Both the position numbers and the translations under genes were made by a program. Positions 8,356 through 17,036 of a stretch of DNA of 64,000 nucleotides are shown in pieces. The DNA comes from Streptosporangium brasiliense. Lineage in GTDB: Bacteria; Actinomycetota; Actinomycetes; Streptosporangiales; Streptosporangiaceae. The stretch's first letter is position 1. Each line of letters starts with the position of its first letter. The notes under the pieces are model-generated. The model was not told the DNA's origin, searched no databases, and saw only the letters and a program-made list of their open reading frames with translations. Location of the stretch: contig NZ_JAUSRB010000002.1 of NCBI RefSeq assembly GCF_030811595.1, positions 6,882,001 through 6,946,000 on the forward strand, written 5' to 3'.

Positions 8356-9208
8356 TTCGTAGATGATCGGTGGTAACCCGTCGGCGGCGCTGTGGCGGCG
8401 GCGGGTGTTGTAGAAACCGGCGATCCAGGTTGCGATCTTCAGCCGGGCCTCGGCGCGGGTGGCGAAGCGATACCGGTGGGCGAGCTCGACTTTGAGCGTG
8501 GCGTTGAACGATTCGGCCGGAGCGTTGTCCAGCGCGCAGCCGGCCCGGCCCATCGACTGCACCACACCCCAGTGGCGGCAGGCAGCCTGGAACCGGGCAG
8601 CGGTGTACTCACCGCCGCGATCGGAGTGGAAGATCACCCCGTCGACGTCGCCGCCTCGGGTGACCGCGGCCATCTGCAAGGAGGCGACCGTCAAAGCGGC
8701 GTCATGATGGGCGGACATGGCATAGCCGAGCAACCGGCGGGAGAACAGGTCCTGCACGGTGGCCAGATACAGCTTGCCCTCGTCGGTGACGATCTCGGTG
8801 ACATCTCCGCACCACAACACGTCCGGTGCGACGGCGGTGAACTGACGGCCGACCAGATCCGGTGCCGCGGGCCTGGCGCCCTGGCGCGTCAGCGAACGCC
8901 GTCTGGCAGCCGGCCGACCGGCCAGGCCGAGTTCGGCCATCCGCGCGGCCACCGTGTTGGCCGAGACCCGCCAGCCCTCCTCGTGCAGGTCCCGGGTAAT
9001 GCGCGGGCTGCCGTAGGTGCCGCCCGAGGCGGTGAACTTCACCTCGATCGCCGCATCCAAGCCGGCGCGACGCTGCTGACGAACACCCGGTGCGCGCCCA
9101 CGCCATTTGTAGAACCAGGACTGCGAGACCCCCAGGATCCGGCAGGCCGTCGCGTGGGGAACATCGTGCTCGGTCTTCTGGGAGGCGATGAAGGCCGCGT
9201 GCGCTCAC
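8293..9208 (-). pseudogene. IS3-family transposase OrfB (integrase core)
   Basis: A GTG at 9208 overlaps the OrfA stop (GTGA), as in many IS3 elements. Immediately after it a 1-nt insertion puts the rest (FIASQKTEHDVPHATACRIL, then GVSQSWFYKWRG) in another frame, with no start of its own. From there the rve core is complete: first Asp in VLWCGDVTEI, second in IFHSDRGGEY and the Glu in APAESFNATLKVEL, ending in QLIAA. The coding content is good, but the start region is broken. Expression would need frameshifting or the downstream TTG at 9060. Confidence 0.8.
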
Positions 9209-9277
9209 CGGCCCGTCGACTCCTTGACCCACAAGACCACCGAGCGCTTGAGCACTGTGAGGATGGATGACGTGCCC

Positions 9278-9412
9278 CCCGGTGCCAGGGTCTGACCCAG
9301 CTTGAGACTGGCCATGCTGCCTTCGTGATGACCTGTCGCCCTGGTGCCGGTGGCGCTGTCGATCGGGCGGGGGTGTGTCCCCATAGGGGCCTTGCCGTGC
9401 ACCATCACAGTC
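9278..9412 (+). ncRNA. Candidate bridge RNA of the IS110 element
   Basis: The left non-coding region can fold a stem GGTGCCAGGG (9281-9290) with CCCTGGTGCC (9340-9349), counting two G-U pairs. The enclosed loop contains GCTTGAG (9300-9306), identical to the left target flank at 9246-9252. It also contains CGTGATG (9324-9330), the reverse complement of the right flank CATCACG at 10592-10598. A second region holds CATAGGGGCCT (9382-9392), identical to the element's right end. It also holds TCACAG (9405-9410), complementary to the left end CTGTGA at 9255-9260. These are the target- and donor-guide relations expected of a bridge RNA. Boundaries are estimated. Confidence 0.65.
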
Positions 9413-9469
9413 CTGACCTCCCTCACCCGGTCGGTGCCTCTGTCATGACCGCACCTCCAGGAGGAGCAC

Positions 9470-10576
9470 GTGAGCGTCGCCCCCGGCCGCCACCCCGTCA
9501 CCACCCACTCCACCGACGATGAACGCGAAGAGGTCATCGTCGGCGTCGATACCCATACCGAGGCTCATGTCGCTGCCGTTCTCACAGTCCAGGGCGTCTT
9601 GGTCGGCACCCGCCCTTTTGCGGCCACCGCCTGCGGCTATGCCGAACTGCTGGCCTGGGCTCGCAGCCACGGGCGGTTGCACCGCGCCGGCGTGGAAGGC
9701 ACCAGTTCCCACGGCACCGCCCTGACCCGCTACCTGCGCCGCCACCGGGTGCAGGTGATCGAGGTGAACCGGCCCGACCGGGCGGTGCGCCGCCGACGCG
9801 GCAAGACCGACGCCATTGACGCCGAAAACGCCGCCCGTGCGGTCCTGTCCGGGCAGGCCAGCGCCGTGGCCAAGTCCGGTGACGGGGCGGTGGAGATGCT
9901 GCGCATGGTCAAGCTAGCTAAAGAGTCCGCGGTCAAGGCCCGCACCCAGGCCATCAACCAACTGCGCGCCATCGTGGCCCGCACCGAACCGCACCTGCGC
10001 GAATCGCTGGCCGGCCTGGGCCCAGCCACGCTGTTTCGCCGCTGCGCCGAGTTGCCCAGCGCCCAAGCCGACGACCTCACCACCGTCGCCACCGAGGTGC
10101 TGCGTATCCTGGCGCGGCGGATTCTGGCGCTCACCGAGGAGATCCGCTGCCACCAGCAGCGCATGCGCTCCATCATCACCGCCTGCGCACCACGGCTGCT
10201 GGAGCGGCACGGCATCGGCCCGGACACCGCCGCCGCGCTGCTCATCACCGCGGGCGACAACCCTGACCGGCTGACCAGCGAGGCTGCCTTCGCCGCTTTG
10301 TGCGGGGTCAACCCGATCGAGGCATCCTCCGGCAAGACCACCCGCCACCGACTCAACCTCGGGGGCGACCGACGTGGCAACAGCGCGCTCTACACCATCG
10401 TGTTGACCCGTCTGAGCCGCGACCAGCGCACCCGCGACTATGCCGAACGCCGCACCGGCGAGGGTAAATCGAAGAAGGAGATCATCCGCTGCCTCAAACG
10501 CTACGTCGCCCGCGAGGTCTTCCCGATCATCGCAGCGGCCCTGTCACCAGCGCAGTCTCCAGCGATCGCGGCTTGA
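9470..10576 (+). CDS. IS110-family transposase (DEDD recombinase)
   Basis: The product is 368 residues from GTG at 9470 with AGGAGGAG six bases upstream. The N-terminal RuvC-like DEDD domain shows Asp in VGVDTHTEAH, Glu in AGVEGTSSHG and the Asp pair in GKTDAIDAENAARAV. After a helical middle, the C-terminal Tnp2 domain has ALCGVNPIEASSGKTTRHRLN, including the conserved serine, and GGDRRGNSALY. Length and both domains are complete, so it is probably functional. It acts with the RNA encoded just upstream to join element ends to the target. Confidence 0.92.
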   Translation: MSVAPGRHPVTTHSTDDEREEVIVGVDTHTEAHVAAVLTVQGVLVGTRPFAATACGYAELLAWARSHGRLHRAGVEGTSSHGTALTRYLRRHRVQVIEVNRPDRAVRRRRGKTDAIDAENAARAVLSGQASAVAKSGDGAVEMLRMVKLAKESAVKARTQAINQLRAIVARTEPHLRESLAGLGPATLFRRCAELPSAQADDLTTVATEVLRILARRILALTEEIRCHQQRMRSIITACAPRLLERHGIGPDTAAALLITAGDNPDRLTSEAAFAALCGVNPIEASSGKTTRHRLNLGGDRRGNSALYTIVLTRLSRDQRTRDYAERRTGEGKSKKEIIRCLKRYVAREVFPIIAAALSPAQSPAIAA

Positions 10577-10862
10577 CAAGCATAGGGGCCTCATCACGCT
10601 CCATCTCCAGCTCGGCGCGCTCTTTGGCCCATTCGGTCTTCTGCCGGCGCAGCCGGGCCAACTCCTCGCGTTCGGACCCGGTCAGCTCGCCCTCGGCGTC
10701 GCGCTCGCAGGCCAGGCGGTCCATCTGCATCCAGTTGGCCAAGGTGCCCGCGTTCATTCCCAGGTCCTTGGCGACCGAGGCGATCGATTTCCCGGTCTCT
10801 CGCACGATGCGCACCGCACCGGCCCGAAACTCCGGATCGAAGCTGCGTCTGGTCTCTCCCAT

Positions 10863-11150
10863 GCTCCGACCTCTCCCTGTGACGGCGGCCCCGACCCCGG
10901 CGCCGGCGGCCGGCGCGGTGCGCAAGGTCTCTCCCCGTGCGGTGCCGGCCCCGGACGGCCCGGAGGGCCCCGGGGCCGGGACGGTCAGGGCGGGGTCGGC
11001 CAGCAGCCACCACAAGGTGCCGCCCACGGCCGCGCCGACCAGCACGATCACGGGGAGGATCCACCAGGCCGCCGGGCGCGGCACACGCATCACCGGCGGA
11101 GCGGCGATCACGACGGCGGGACGGCGGGCACGGGGGCGCGTAAGTAACGG
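10863..11150 (-). pseudogene. Fragment of a single-pass membrane protein gene
   Basis: The minus-strand frame reads RPAVVIAAPPVMRVPRP followed by a membrane segment (AAWWILPVIVLVGAAVGG) and a Pro/Gly/Ala-rich extracytoplasmic stretch. It runs without a stop into IS3 OrfA, making an accidental in-frame fusion. The N-terminus is lost at the junction with the GNAT fragment near 11150. The family is not identified. Confidence 0.45.
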
Positions 11151-11398
11151 CACCCCTCCATTCCAGCCGTACTGGCACCAGCCTTGTACGGCGCCGTACT
11201 TGTCGAGGACGAGCGCGGCGTGGGCGCGGTCGGTCAGGACCCGCTCCTGCTTGACCGCGCGAAGGCTGATCCCCGCTCGCCGCACTCCGGGTGGTAGCCG
11301 ATGCGCCAGCACCCGCCGAAGATCCCTTTGTTGCGCTCGACCAGCTCCGCGAACGCGTCCCACGTCGAGGCGTCCAGGGGCCGGATGGTGTACGGCAT
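11150..11398 (-). pseudogene. GNAT N-acetyltransferase remnant
   Basis: ATG at 11398 gives MPYTIRPLDASTWDAFAELVERN, the start of a known GNAT subfamily that continues GGCW. A frameshift near 11280 moves the rest (VKQERVLTDRAHAALVLDKY and GWCQYG) into the next frame. The acetyl-CoA-binding half is missing, replaced by the membrane-protein fragment. It begins five bases after the stop of the hydrolase gene, so the two were probably one operon. Confidence 0.65.
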
Positions 11399-11403
11399 CG
11401 CGG

Positions 11404-12078
11404 TCAGGCCTCGGCGAGCAGCCGGGCGAGGTCGGTCGGCCGGGTGACCATGGGCCAGTGGCCGGAGTCGATGTCGACGAAGTCGATGTGCTTGACCCTG
11501 GCGAGCTCGGGCACGTCACCGGCGTCGATCCACTCCTGCGCCTGGGCGGGGGTGAACTCGGGGCACACGATCACGACCGGAACGTCGAATCGGCGCTCGT
11601 CCGCCAGCGATACCACGGCCTTGGCCACGCCCTCGGGGACGGGGACCCAGGCGGCGGCCATGCGCCGCCTGGTCTCCTCGTCGAGGTCGGCGGCGTCGGG
11701 TCCCTCGAACGGGCCCCAGCCGGGGAAGGGCATGACGCCCTCGTCGATGGGGAAGAAGTCGGCGTAGATTCCGCCGTCGGTGGCGGGGAAGCCGCCGACG
11801 AAGACGACCTTGGCCACCCGTTCCGGCCGGGCGTCGGCGGCCAGCCAGGCCAGCGTGCAGGCGGCGGAGTGCCCCACCACTATGACCTTGTCCTGCGCGG
11901 CGTCCAACGCGGCGAGCACCGCGGCCACCTGGTCGTCGAGGGTGGCGGAGGTGGATCCGTCGCCCTGGCCCGGGAGTGTGATCGGCACGGGGCGGTGGCC
12001 GAGCGGCCCGAGGGCGGCGGCGACCTCGTCCCAGGCGGATCCGTCGAGCCAGAGGCCGCCGATGAGCAGGATGTCCAT
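11404..12078 (-). CDS. Alpha/beta hydrolase
   Basis: The product is 224 residues. The fold starts MDILLIGGLWLDGSAWDEVA; the nucleophile elbow is GHSAAC, with Ser at about 88. The acid region is around PVVIVCPEFTP and the catalytic His is in DSGHWPMVTRP near the C-terminus, so the triad is complete. It is a short soluble esterase/lipase-like hydrolase of unknown substrate. The gene is divergent from a WYL-domain regulator, with starts about 80 bp apart, an arrangement that usually means the regulator controls it. The downstream GNAT gene of the same operon is broken. Confidence 0.88.
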   Translation of the reverse strand: MDILLIGGLWLDGSAWDEVAAALGPLGHRPVPITLPGQGDGSTSATLDDQVAAVLAALDAAQDKVIVVGHSAACTLAWLAADARPERVAKVVFVGGFPATDGGIYADFFPIDEGVMPFPGWGPFEGPDAADLDEETRRRMAAAWVPVPEGVAKAVVSLADERRFDVPVVIVCPEFTPAQAQEWIDAGDVPELARVKHIDFVDIDSGHWPMVTRPTDLARLLAEA

Positions 12079-12160
12079 GATCTGTTCGCTTTCTTCCGTG
12101 AGGTGCGGTTCCCTACCGTAGAGCCAATTCCGGACGATTCACTTCCTGTATTCTCCGAGG

Positions 12161-13132
12161 GTGCCGAGCGATCTCAGCCCCACCGCACGAGCCCTGCGGG
12201 CCCTGGAGATCCTCCAGACCCGCCCCGGCACGACGGCCGCCGAAATCGCCGAGCGGCTGGAGGTCACCGAGCGCGCCGCGCGCCGATACATCGGCATCCT
12301 CCGGGAAGCGGGCATCGCCGTCGATTCGGCCCGCGGCCCGCACGGTGGCTACCGGCTACAGCGCGGCACGCGGCTGCCTCCGGTCGTCTTCACGCAGGCA
12401 GAGGCGCTGGTTCTGGTCATGGCGGTGCTCGATGGACAGCCGGCCGACGACGACCTTGTCGGCACCGCGCTGGGCAAGGTCATCCAGGCACTGCCCGAGA
12501 GCGTCGGACGGCAGGCGGCCGCGCTGCGCGAGCATGCGGCGGCCGCGCCGGACCGGCGCTCGACCCGCCCCGATCCCGCGATCATCAGCGCACTCGTCGC
12601 CGCCGTCGCGATCCGGCGCCGCGTGCTGGTCACCTACCGGAGCGGCGCGGGCCAGGAGTGGGAGGCCGAGGTGGACCCCTGGGCGGTCGTCGTTCGCCAC
12701 GGACGCTGGTATCTCCTGTGCCACTCCCATCGCGCGGCCGCGCTCCGCACCTACCGCGTCGACCGGATCCTGGCCGCCCAGCAGACTGGTTACGGCTTCG
12801 AGCCGCCCGACGGCCTCGACCCGGTCGCGACGCTGGAGGAGCACCTGGGAACTGGATGGTCGTTCGCCACCCGCGTGGTGTTCGACGCCCCGCCGGCCGA
12901 GGTGGCGCCGTGGATCCGGCCGCCCATGGGGCGCCTGGAACCGGTGGGCGAGGGGTGCGTGCTCACCGGCAGCACCAACAACCCGGCCATGTACGCCCAG
13001 GAGTGGCTGGCGACCGTGCCGTTCGCCTTCCGCGTCGAAGGCGGACCCGAACTCCGCACCGCAGTCGCGAAGCTCGCGGCACGACTCACCACCGCCCTGG
13101 CGGACCGGGACGACCAGACGATGGCTTACTGA
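12161..13132 (+). CDS. YafY-type HTH/WYL-domain transcriptional regulator
   Basis: The product is 323 residues from GTG at 12161. The N-terminal winged HTH (residues 5-60) includes TTAAEIAERLEVTERAARRY and GGYRLQRG. The WYL domain (about 145-215) has VLVTYRSG, VDPWAVVVRHGRWYLLC and LRTYRVDRI, and a WCX-like C-terminal domain follows. Proteins of this family sense nucleic-acid-like or small ligands through WYL. It is transcribed away from the alpha/beta hydrolase gene, which is its likely target. The full length is present. Confidence 0.9.
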   Translation: MPSDLSPTARALRALEILQTRPGTTAAEIAERLEVTERAARRYIGILREAGIAVDSARGPHGGYRLQRGTRLPPVVFTQAEALVLVMAVLDGQPADDDLVGTALGKVIQALPESVGRQAAALREHAAAAPDRRSTRPDPAIISALVAAVAIRRRVLVTYRSGAGQEWEAEVDPWAVVVRHGRWYLLCHSHRAAALRTYRVDRILAAQQTGYGFEPPDGLDPVATLEEHLGTGWSFATRVVFDAPPAEVAPWIRPPMGRLEPVGEGCVLTGSTNNPAMYAQEWLATVPFAFRVEGGPELRTAVAKLAARLTTALADRDDQTMAY

Positions 13133-13139
13133 GTTTTCG

Positions 13140-14040
13140 TTAGTTGTGTGGGGTTGGGGGGATCTTCAGGCCAGTGTGGGCTAAGAACGACCATGCGAGT
13201 CGTTCGTCCTGGAAAATGCGGTTGATGCCGCCTTCGGCGGCGTCGCCGACATCAGCGAGGTGGTCGCCGGCGAGGTTGGCCAGTTCGCGTGTTTTGATGC
13301 TGGACCACAGCATCTCCACCGGGTTGAGTTCGGGGGCGTAAGCGGGCAGCCGCTCCAGGGTGAGCCAGTCCTGCCCGGCGGCCCAGGCGCGCATGGCGCG
13401 GCTCCGGTGCGCGCTCAGCCCGTCCCGGACCAGCACCACCCGTTCGCCCTGGTAGAACGTCTTAACCTGGGTGAGCACGTCGATCAGTGCTTCGGTGTCG
13501 TAACTGCCGGGCCGCAGGTGGAAGCACAAACGCGCACCGCGCCCGGTATCGGCGGCGTGGTCGCCCAAGGCGGCGGCCGTCGAGGCGCGTTTCCAGTTCA
13601 GCCGGTGCCGCAACGTGGGCGTGCGGCCGCGAGGGGCGTACGTGCGGCGCACCTGCGGCAGCAGCGATACGCCGGATTCGTCAAAGAACACGATCCATCC
13701 CCGGTTTTCCAGGGCCCCCTTTTGATGCGTGGCCACTCGAAGTCGACCCACCGGGCGATCTCGGCCTCGTCACGCTCCACGGCCCGGCGCTCGGGGCGCT
13801 GCAGGCTCCAGTCCAGCCGTCCTGTGAGCAGACGCCACACCGACGCCCGCGACAGCCGCACCCCGCACACGCGCTCGACCACGCAGCCGACCCGTTCCAA
13901 GGTCCACAGATCAGCCTCGAAACCATGGGCCTGAGCGCCCTGCTCCAGCGCGGTACGTACCCGCTCGACCTGGGCGTCGTCGCCGCCGAGATCTCCAGGC
14001 TGGCCGTAGCGGCGCCCGTGGCCTGAGTAGGTCTCTGGTC
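13140..14040 (-). pseudogene. IS630-family transposase, N-truncated and frameshifted
   Basis: The C-terminal DDE part is clear: IVFFDESGVSLLPQVRRTYAP with the first Asp, VLVRDGLSAHRS with the second, and YAPELNPVEMLWSSIK with the Glu. Upstream, in another frame joined near 13735, are WTLERVGCVVERVCGVRLSRA, SVWRLLTG and RWVDFEWPRIK. Still further the frame DDAQVERVRTALEQGAQAHG is lost near 14040, so the N-terminal HTH is missing. It abuts the WYL gene on one side and the aldo/keto reductase gene on the other. Confidence 0.8.
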
Positions 14041-14121
14041 AGCTGCGATCCAAGAAGACGGGCGCGGACGGCGCACAGCCGAAGCGGCAGGGCGCCCATC
14101 CCACCCCGCTGCCCAACCGTC

Positions 14122-15004
14122 ATGACATCGGCGGCTGATGAGCAAGGGCCGCCATGGGACCCGTGGAAGCTCGGCCAACTGACCGTCAACCGGATGGGCT
14201 TCGGCGCCATGCGCCTCACCGGTACAGCTGCCTTCGACCTCGGGCAGGTACGGCCCCGCCAGCCTGCACTCGACGTCCTCCGCCTGGCCGTTGACCACGG
14301 CGTCAACCACATCGACACCGCCGCCTTCTACTTCTCCCCGCTCCGCTCCGCCAACGAGCTCATCAACCGCGCACTCGCGCCGTACCCCGATTGATCTGGT
14401 CATCGCCACCAAAGTCGGCCCCGGCCGCGACCCAGCGGGAAACTGGTGGTGGGCCACACCCGAACAACTGCGCGGCCAGGTCGAAGAGAACATCCGCCAG
14501 CTCGACACCGACCACCTCGACCTGGTCAACCTGCGCGCCGCCAACACCCGCGACTCCATCGCAGACCTCTTCGGCGTCCTGGCCGACCTTCGGCAGGAAG
14601 GACTGGTCAGAGAACTGGGCGCCTCCCAGGTCAGCCCCGCGCAACTCGCCGAAGCCGAGGCCATCGCACCCGTGGTGTGCGTACAGAACTCTTTCGGCGT
14701 CGACGCCCCCGAACGACAACGGGAATTCGTCCGCGCCTGCGGAGAGCGGGAAATCGCCTTCGTGCCCTTCTTCGCCATGGCCGGCGCCGGCCGTGAACAG
14801 GGGCCAGGCACCGAACAGAACGACGCGGTGACCGAACTGGCCGCCGCACGCGGCGTGTCACCCGCGCAGATACGACTGGCCTGGACCCTGTACCAAGGCC
14901 CCAACGTCCTGGCCATCCCGGGTACGGGCAACCCGGCCCACCTGATGGAGAACCTGGCCGCCGGCGAACTCCACCTCACCCAGGACGAGCTCGACCTCCT
15001 ATGA
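14122..15004 (+). pseudogene. Aldo/keto reductase with a one-base insertion
   Basis: The first frame (14122-14394) has GQLTVNRMGFGAMRLTG, NHIDTAAFYFSP with the catalytic Asp and Tyr, and NELINRALAPYPD. It then meets TGA. The next frame continues at once with DLVIATKVGPGRD, which contains the catalytic Lys. It then gives LRGQVEENIRQLDTDHLDLVN, GASQVSPAQLAEAEAI and the NADPH-site IPGTGNPAHLMENL, ending at 15004. An extra T in GATTGATCTG (near 14392) explains the break. Apart from that the gene is full length, so a sequencing error is a real alternative. Confidence 0.85.
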
Positions 15005-15743
15005 TAACCCAGCCCAGGCTCGTCAGCGAGCAGGAACAACGGGCGTGATGTGCGGCGAGATGGTGGCCAAGTCCGTGGGGATCGGCGCGCTCAGGGAGAA
15101 CAGCGGAGCATGGAGCCGCTACGCCGCCGGAGAACACGGACCGTCACCATCAAGCCACATGGGAACGACAACTCATGACAGTTGAATAGGCGAGCCCACC
15201 AGTATCAACCCCGGGGTGGCCCGCTTCCCCCTCTGAACCGGGGTGTCTACACCTCGCTTGCCTCGTTGCACGGGTCTTGACCTGCGGAGATCCACCCGCG
15301 AAGCGCATCCGAACGGAATGTCACGGTAAGCCGCTGGAGGCCGCTCCGCTAACGGGACTTTCCGTTCGGATCCTCGTCATGCCCCGCGAAATCGGCGAGT
15401 CCAGACGGGCGGGACGGTGTCGGTGCTGAAGTCGGCGGCGGGGGCTCTCCCGTCCCGCTGTGGTTTCCCCAGGGAGGGCAGGTACTCCCCCTCGTCGGCC
15501 GACACGCCCTCCGGTCCTGCGAGGGCTCGCCTACCGATGGTCAGGTCAGGGGGTGGCCAGGACGCCGGGGAAGCCGTAGTAGGCGTCCATGTTTCGGTGA
15601 AATAGTGGCGGCAGGGGTCGCAGACGCCGCCCCGCTGGTCGCTGCCTCCGTATCGGAGATGCCTTGGTCCACCCAGTTGTGATCTTGTGAGACGACTGTG
15701 GCAGGAGAGGAGGAGGGATCAAGGAGCGCGGGGGCGTTGGGCT
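15005..15743. other. 740-bp gap with an inverted repeat and no intact gene
   Basis: No domain was recognised. Arms ATCCGAACGGAA (15307-15318) and TTCCGTTCGGAT (15360-15371) are exact reverse complements separated by 41 nt and could form a long-loop hairpin. Near 15540-15640 the minus strand has a short protein-like end (DAYYGFPGVLATP) with nothing recognisable before it. Confidence 0.35.
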
Positions 15744-16532
15744 TCACGAGGGGTCAGTGGAAACGACAGCAGATGACAGTCCAGGCGTCATGAAGTCAGT
15801 GGACGCGTCACAGTGCGTACGTGATGCTTCCGGGGAGCTGCGACTATCTCTCGGGCCGTCATGGAGGCCTCGCTGACAGGGTTCACCCTCGCGCTGATCG
15901 GCGTCGCCGACCGCCACACCCAGCTCGCGTCCTGACCGACACTCCGACGGAGGCGAGAGCAGCGGGCCGAGGGCGCCCAGGGCCGCGCCCACGCAGATGT
16001 CGCGCAGCTGGTCGCGGGTGCACGTCTCGCGGGTGAGCCAGTCGACGCACAGCACCTGAACGAAGACCAGCCACGCCTTCAGCACCCCGGAGACCGCCTC
16101 GCGCGCGTCGTCGCCCGCGAGTGGAAGGACGCCCAGCAGTCGTTCCCTGAGGACGTCCAGCTCGTTCGCCATGATCGTCTGGATGACCGGGTCGCCTGCG
16201 AGGACCCGGTTCGCGGCGAGGACGGCGTTGCGATTGGCCACGAAGTAGTCGAGATGGACGTCCATGCCCTGGAGGAGCTGCTCACGCAGGGAGCGCGCGG
16301 GATCGAGCCGCGTGTCGGCGAGGAGCTGGTCGGCCGCCTGCTGGTAGACCGCGGCGAAGAGGGCCTGCTTGCTGGGGAAATGCCGGTAGAGCAGGGCCCG
16401 CGAGATGCCCGCCTCATCGGCGACCTCCTCCATCAGCACGTCGGCGTACGGGTGCGCGGCGAAGAGCCGGGCGCCGACGGCAAGGAGCTGGGCGCGACGC
16501 CCGTCGGGCGTGAGTCGCTGGCGAGGAGGCAT
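15744..16532 (-). CDS. TetR-family transcriptional repressor
   Basis: The product is 262 residues from ATG at 16532. The HTH is residues 20-60: MEEVADEAGISRALLYRHFP and SKQALF. The ligand domain is helical up to about residue 190 (CVGAALGALGPLL). The last 70 residues are hydrophilic and unlike any TetR C-terminus, so a late frameshift probably extended the frame. The gene is divergent from a DUF4345 membrane protein across two palindromic operators, so autoregulation and control of that gene are likely. Confidence 0.85.
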   Translation of the reverse strand: MPPRQRLTPDGRRAQLLAVGARLFAAHPYADVLMEEVADEAGISRALLYRHFPSKQALFAAVYQQAADQLLADTRLDPARSLREQLLQGMDVHLDYFVANRNAVLAANRVLAGDPVIQTIMANELDVLRERLLGVLPLAGDDAREAVSGVLKAWLVFVQVLCVDWLTRETCTRDQLRDICVGAALGALGPLLSPPSECRSGRELGVAVGDADQREGEPCQRGLHDGPRDSRSSPEASRTHCDASTDFMTPGLSSAVVSTDPS

Positions 16533-16543
16533 GGGATCAGTCT

Positions 16544-16593
16544 AGTTGACACACGTCTACTAGACTGACCACTGTAGTAGACATATGTCTACT
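16544..16593. promoter_or_regulatory. Two TetR operator palindromes
   Basis: AGTAGACATATGTCTACT (16576-16593) is a perfect 18-bp palindrome, and AGTTGACACACGTCTACT (16544-16561) is an imperfect copy 32 bp away. They fill the space between the divergent tetR and DUF4345 genes and are the obvious binding sites. Confidence 0.75.
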
Positions 16594-16608
16594 GAGTCGG
16601 GAGAAATC

Positions 16609-16986
16609 ATGGCCAAGACGCTCCGGATCCTCACGGTCGTGATGGGGTGGTCGTGCGTGCTGATCGGGCTGCTCCACGTCGTGCTCGGCAACGCGGCGAT
16701 CCCCGGAGCCGGTGACGCCGGAGCAACGATCGACAGCTGGGGGCGCTTCATGGGCGCCGCCTTCACCGGCTACGGCCTGGCCTGGCTGTGGGCCGCCCGC
16801 CGGCGGCCCATCCCGGCGGGGGTGGTGCGCTGGCTGGCCGCGGTCTTCCTGCTGGGCGGGGTGGGGCGGCTGCTCTCACTCGCCGTGTACGGCCGGCCGC
16901 ACGGCTTTCAGATCGTGCTCACGGTGATCGAACTGGTCCTGCCGCCGGTGTTCTTCTGGCTGGCCGACAAGGAGGAACGCGCCTGA
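16609..16986 (+). CDS. DUF4345 family four-helix membrane protein
   Basis: The product is 125 residues from ATG at 16609 with GGGAGA upstream. The in-frame ATG at 16585 lies inside the operator and is less likely. There are four hydrophobic segments at about 8-28, 44-62, 70-90 and 97-115. Motifs are LIGLLHVVLG, SWGRFMGAAFTGYGLAW and GGVGRLLSLAVYGRPHGFQ, typical of DUF4345. The molecular function is unknown in the family. Divergent placement from the TetR repressor suggests induction by a TetR ligand. Confidence 0.85.
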   Translation: MAKTLRILTVVMGWSCVLIGLLHVVLGNAAIPGAGDAGATIDSWGRFMGAAFTGYGLAWLWAARRRPIPAGVVRWLAAVFLLGGVGRLLSLAVYGRPHGFQIVLTVIELVLPPVFFWLADKEERA

Positions 16987-17036
16987 AGAGGCTTACGCCC
17001 GAGAGGAGCGCGCTCCGTCACCCGAGGCGCGCTCTG

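Larger units (their letters stand above)
9255..10591 (+). mobile_element. IS110-family insertion sequence
   Basis: This is a 1.34-kb element inside IS3 OrfA. It has about 215 nt of non-coding DNA before the transposase and only about 15 nt after it, the asymmetry of the IS110 (not IS1111) group. Terminal inverted repeats are absent, as expected for IS110. The left end starts CTGTGAGGATGG and the right end is CATAGGGGCCT. The dinucleotides at the junctions are CA (9253-9254) and CT (10590-10591). Confidence 0.8.
8263..10862 (-). mobile_element. IS3-family element interrupted by an IS110-family element
   Basis: OrfA and OrfB of an IS3-family element are in the usual order on the minus strand. 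The last 17 codons of OrfA are separated from the rest by 1.34 kb of IS110-type sequence. The left terminus upstream of OrfA is not recognisable: the sequence just beyond its ATG runs into a fragment of a membrane-protein gene. Confidence 0.8.
9205..10862 (-). pseudogene. IS3-family OrfA split by IS110 insertion
   Basis: The 5' part (10862 down to about 10592) encodes MGETRRSFDPEFRAGAVRIV and the HTH of an IS3 OrfA, up to ELEMERD. The 3' part (about 9255 down to 9205) encodes VLKRSVVLWVKESTGR and the stop. Joining ...GAGCGTGAT to GTGCTCAAG restores the family sequence MERDVLKRS, which fixes the insertion point of the IS110 element to within a base or two. AGGTCGGAGC precedes the ATG. Confidence 0.85.

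Noticed and set aside
10573-13143. 856-codon plus-strand ORF spanning the IS3, GNAT, hydrolase and WYL genes
   Set aside because: It is antisense or out of frame to several well-identified proteins and changes character repeatedly; a GC-rich artefact.
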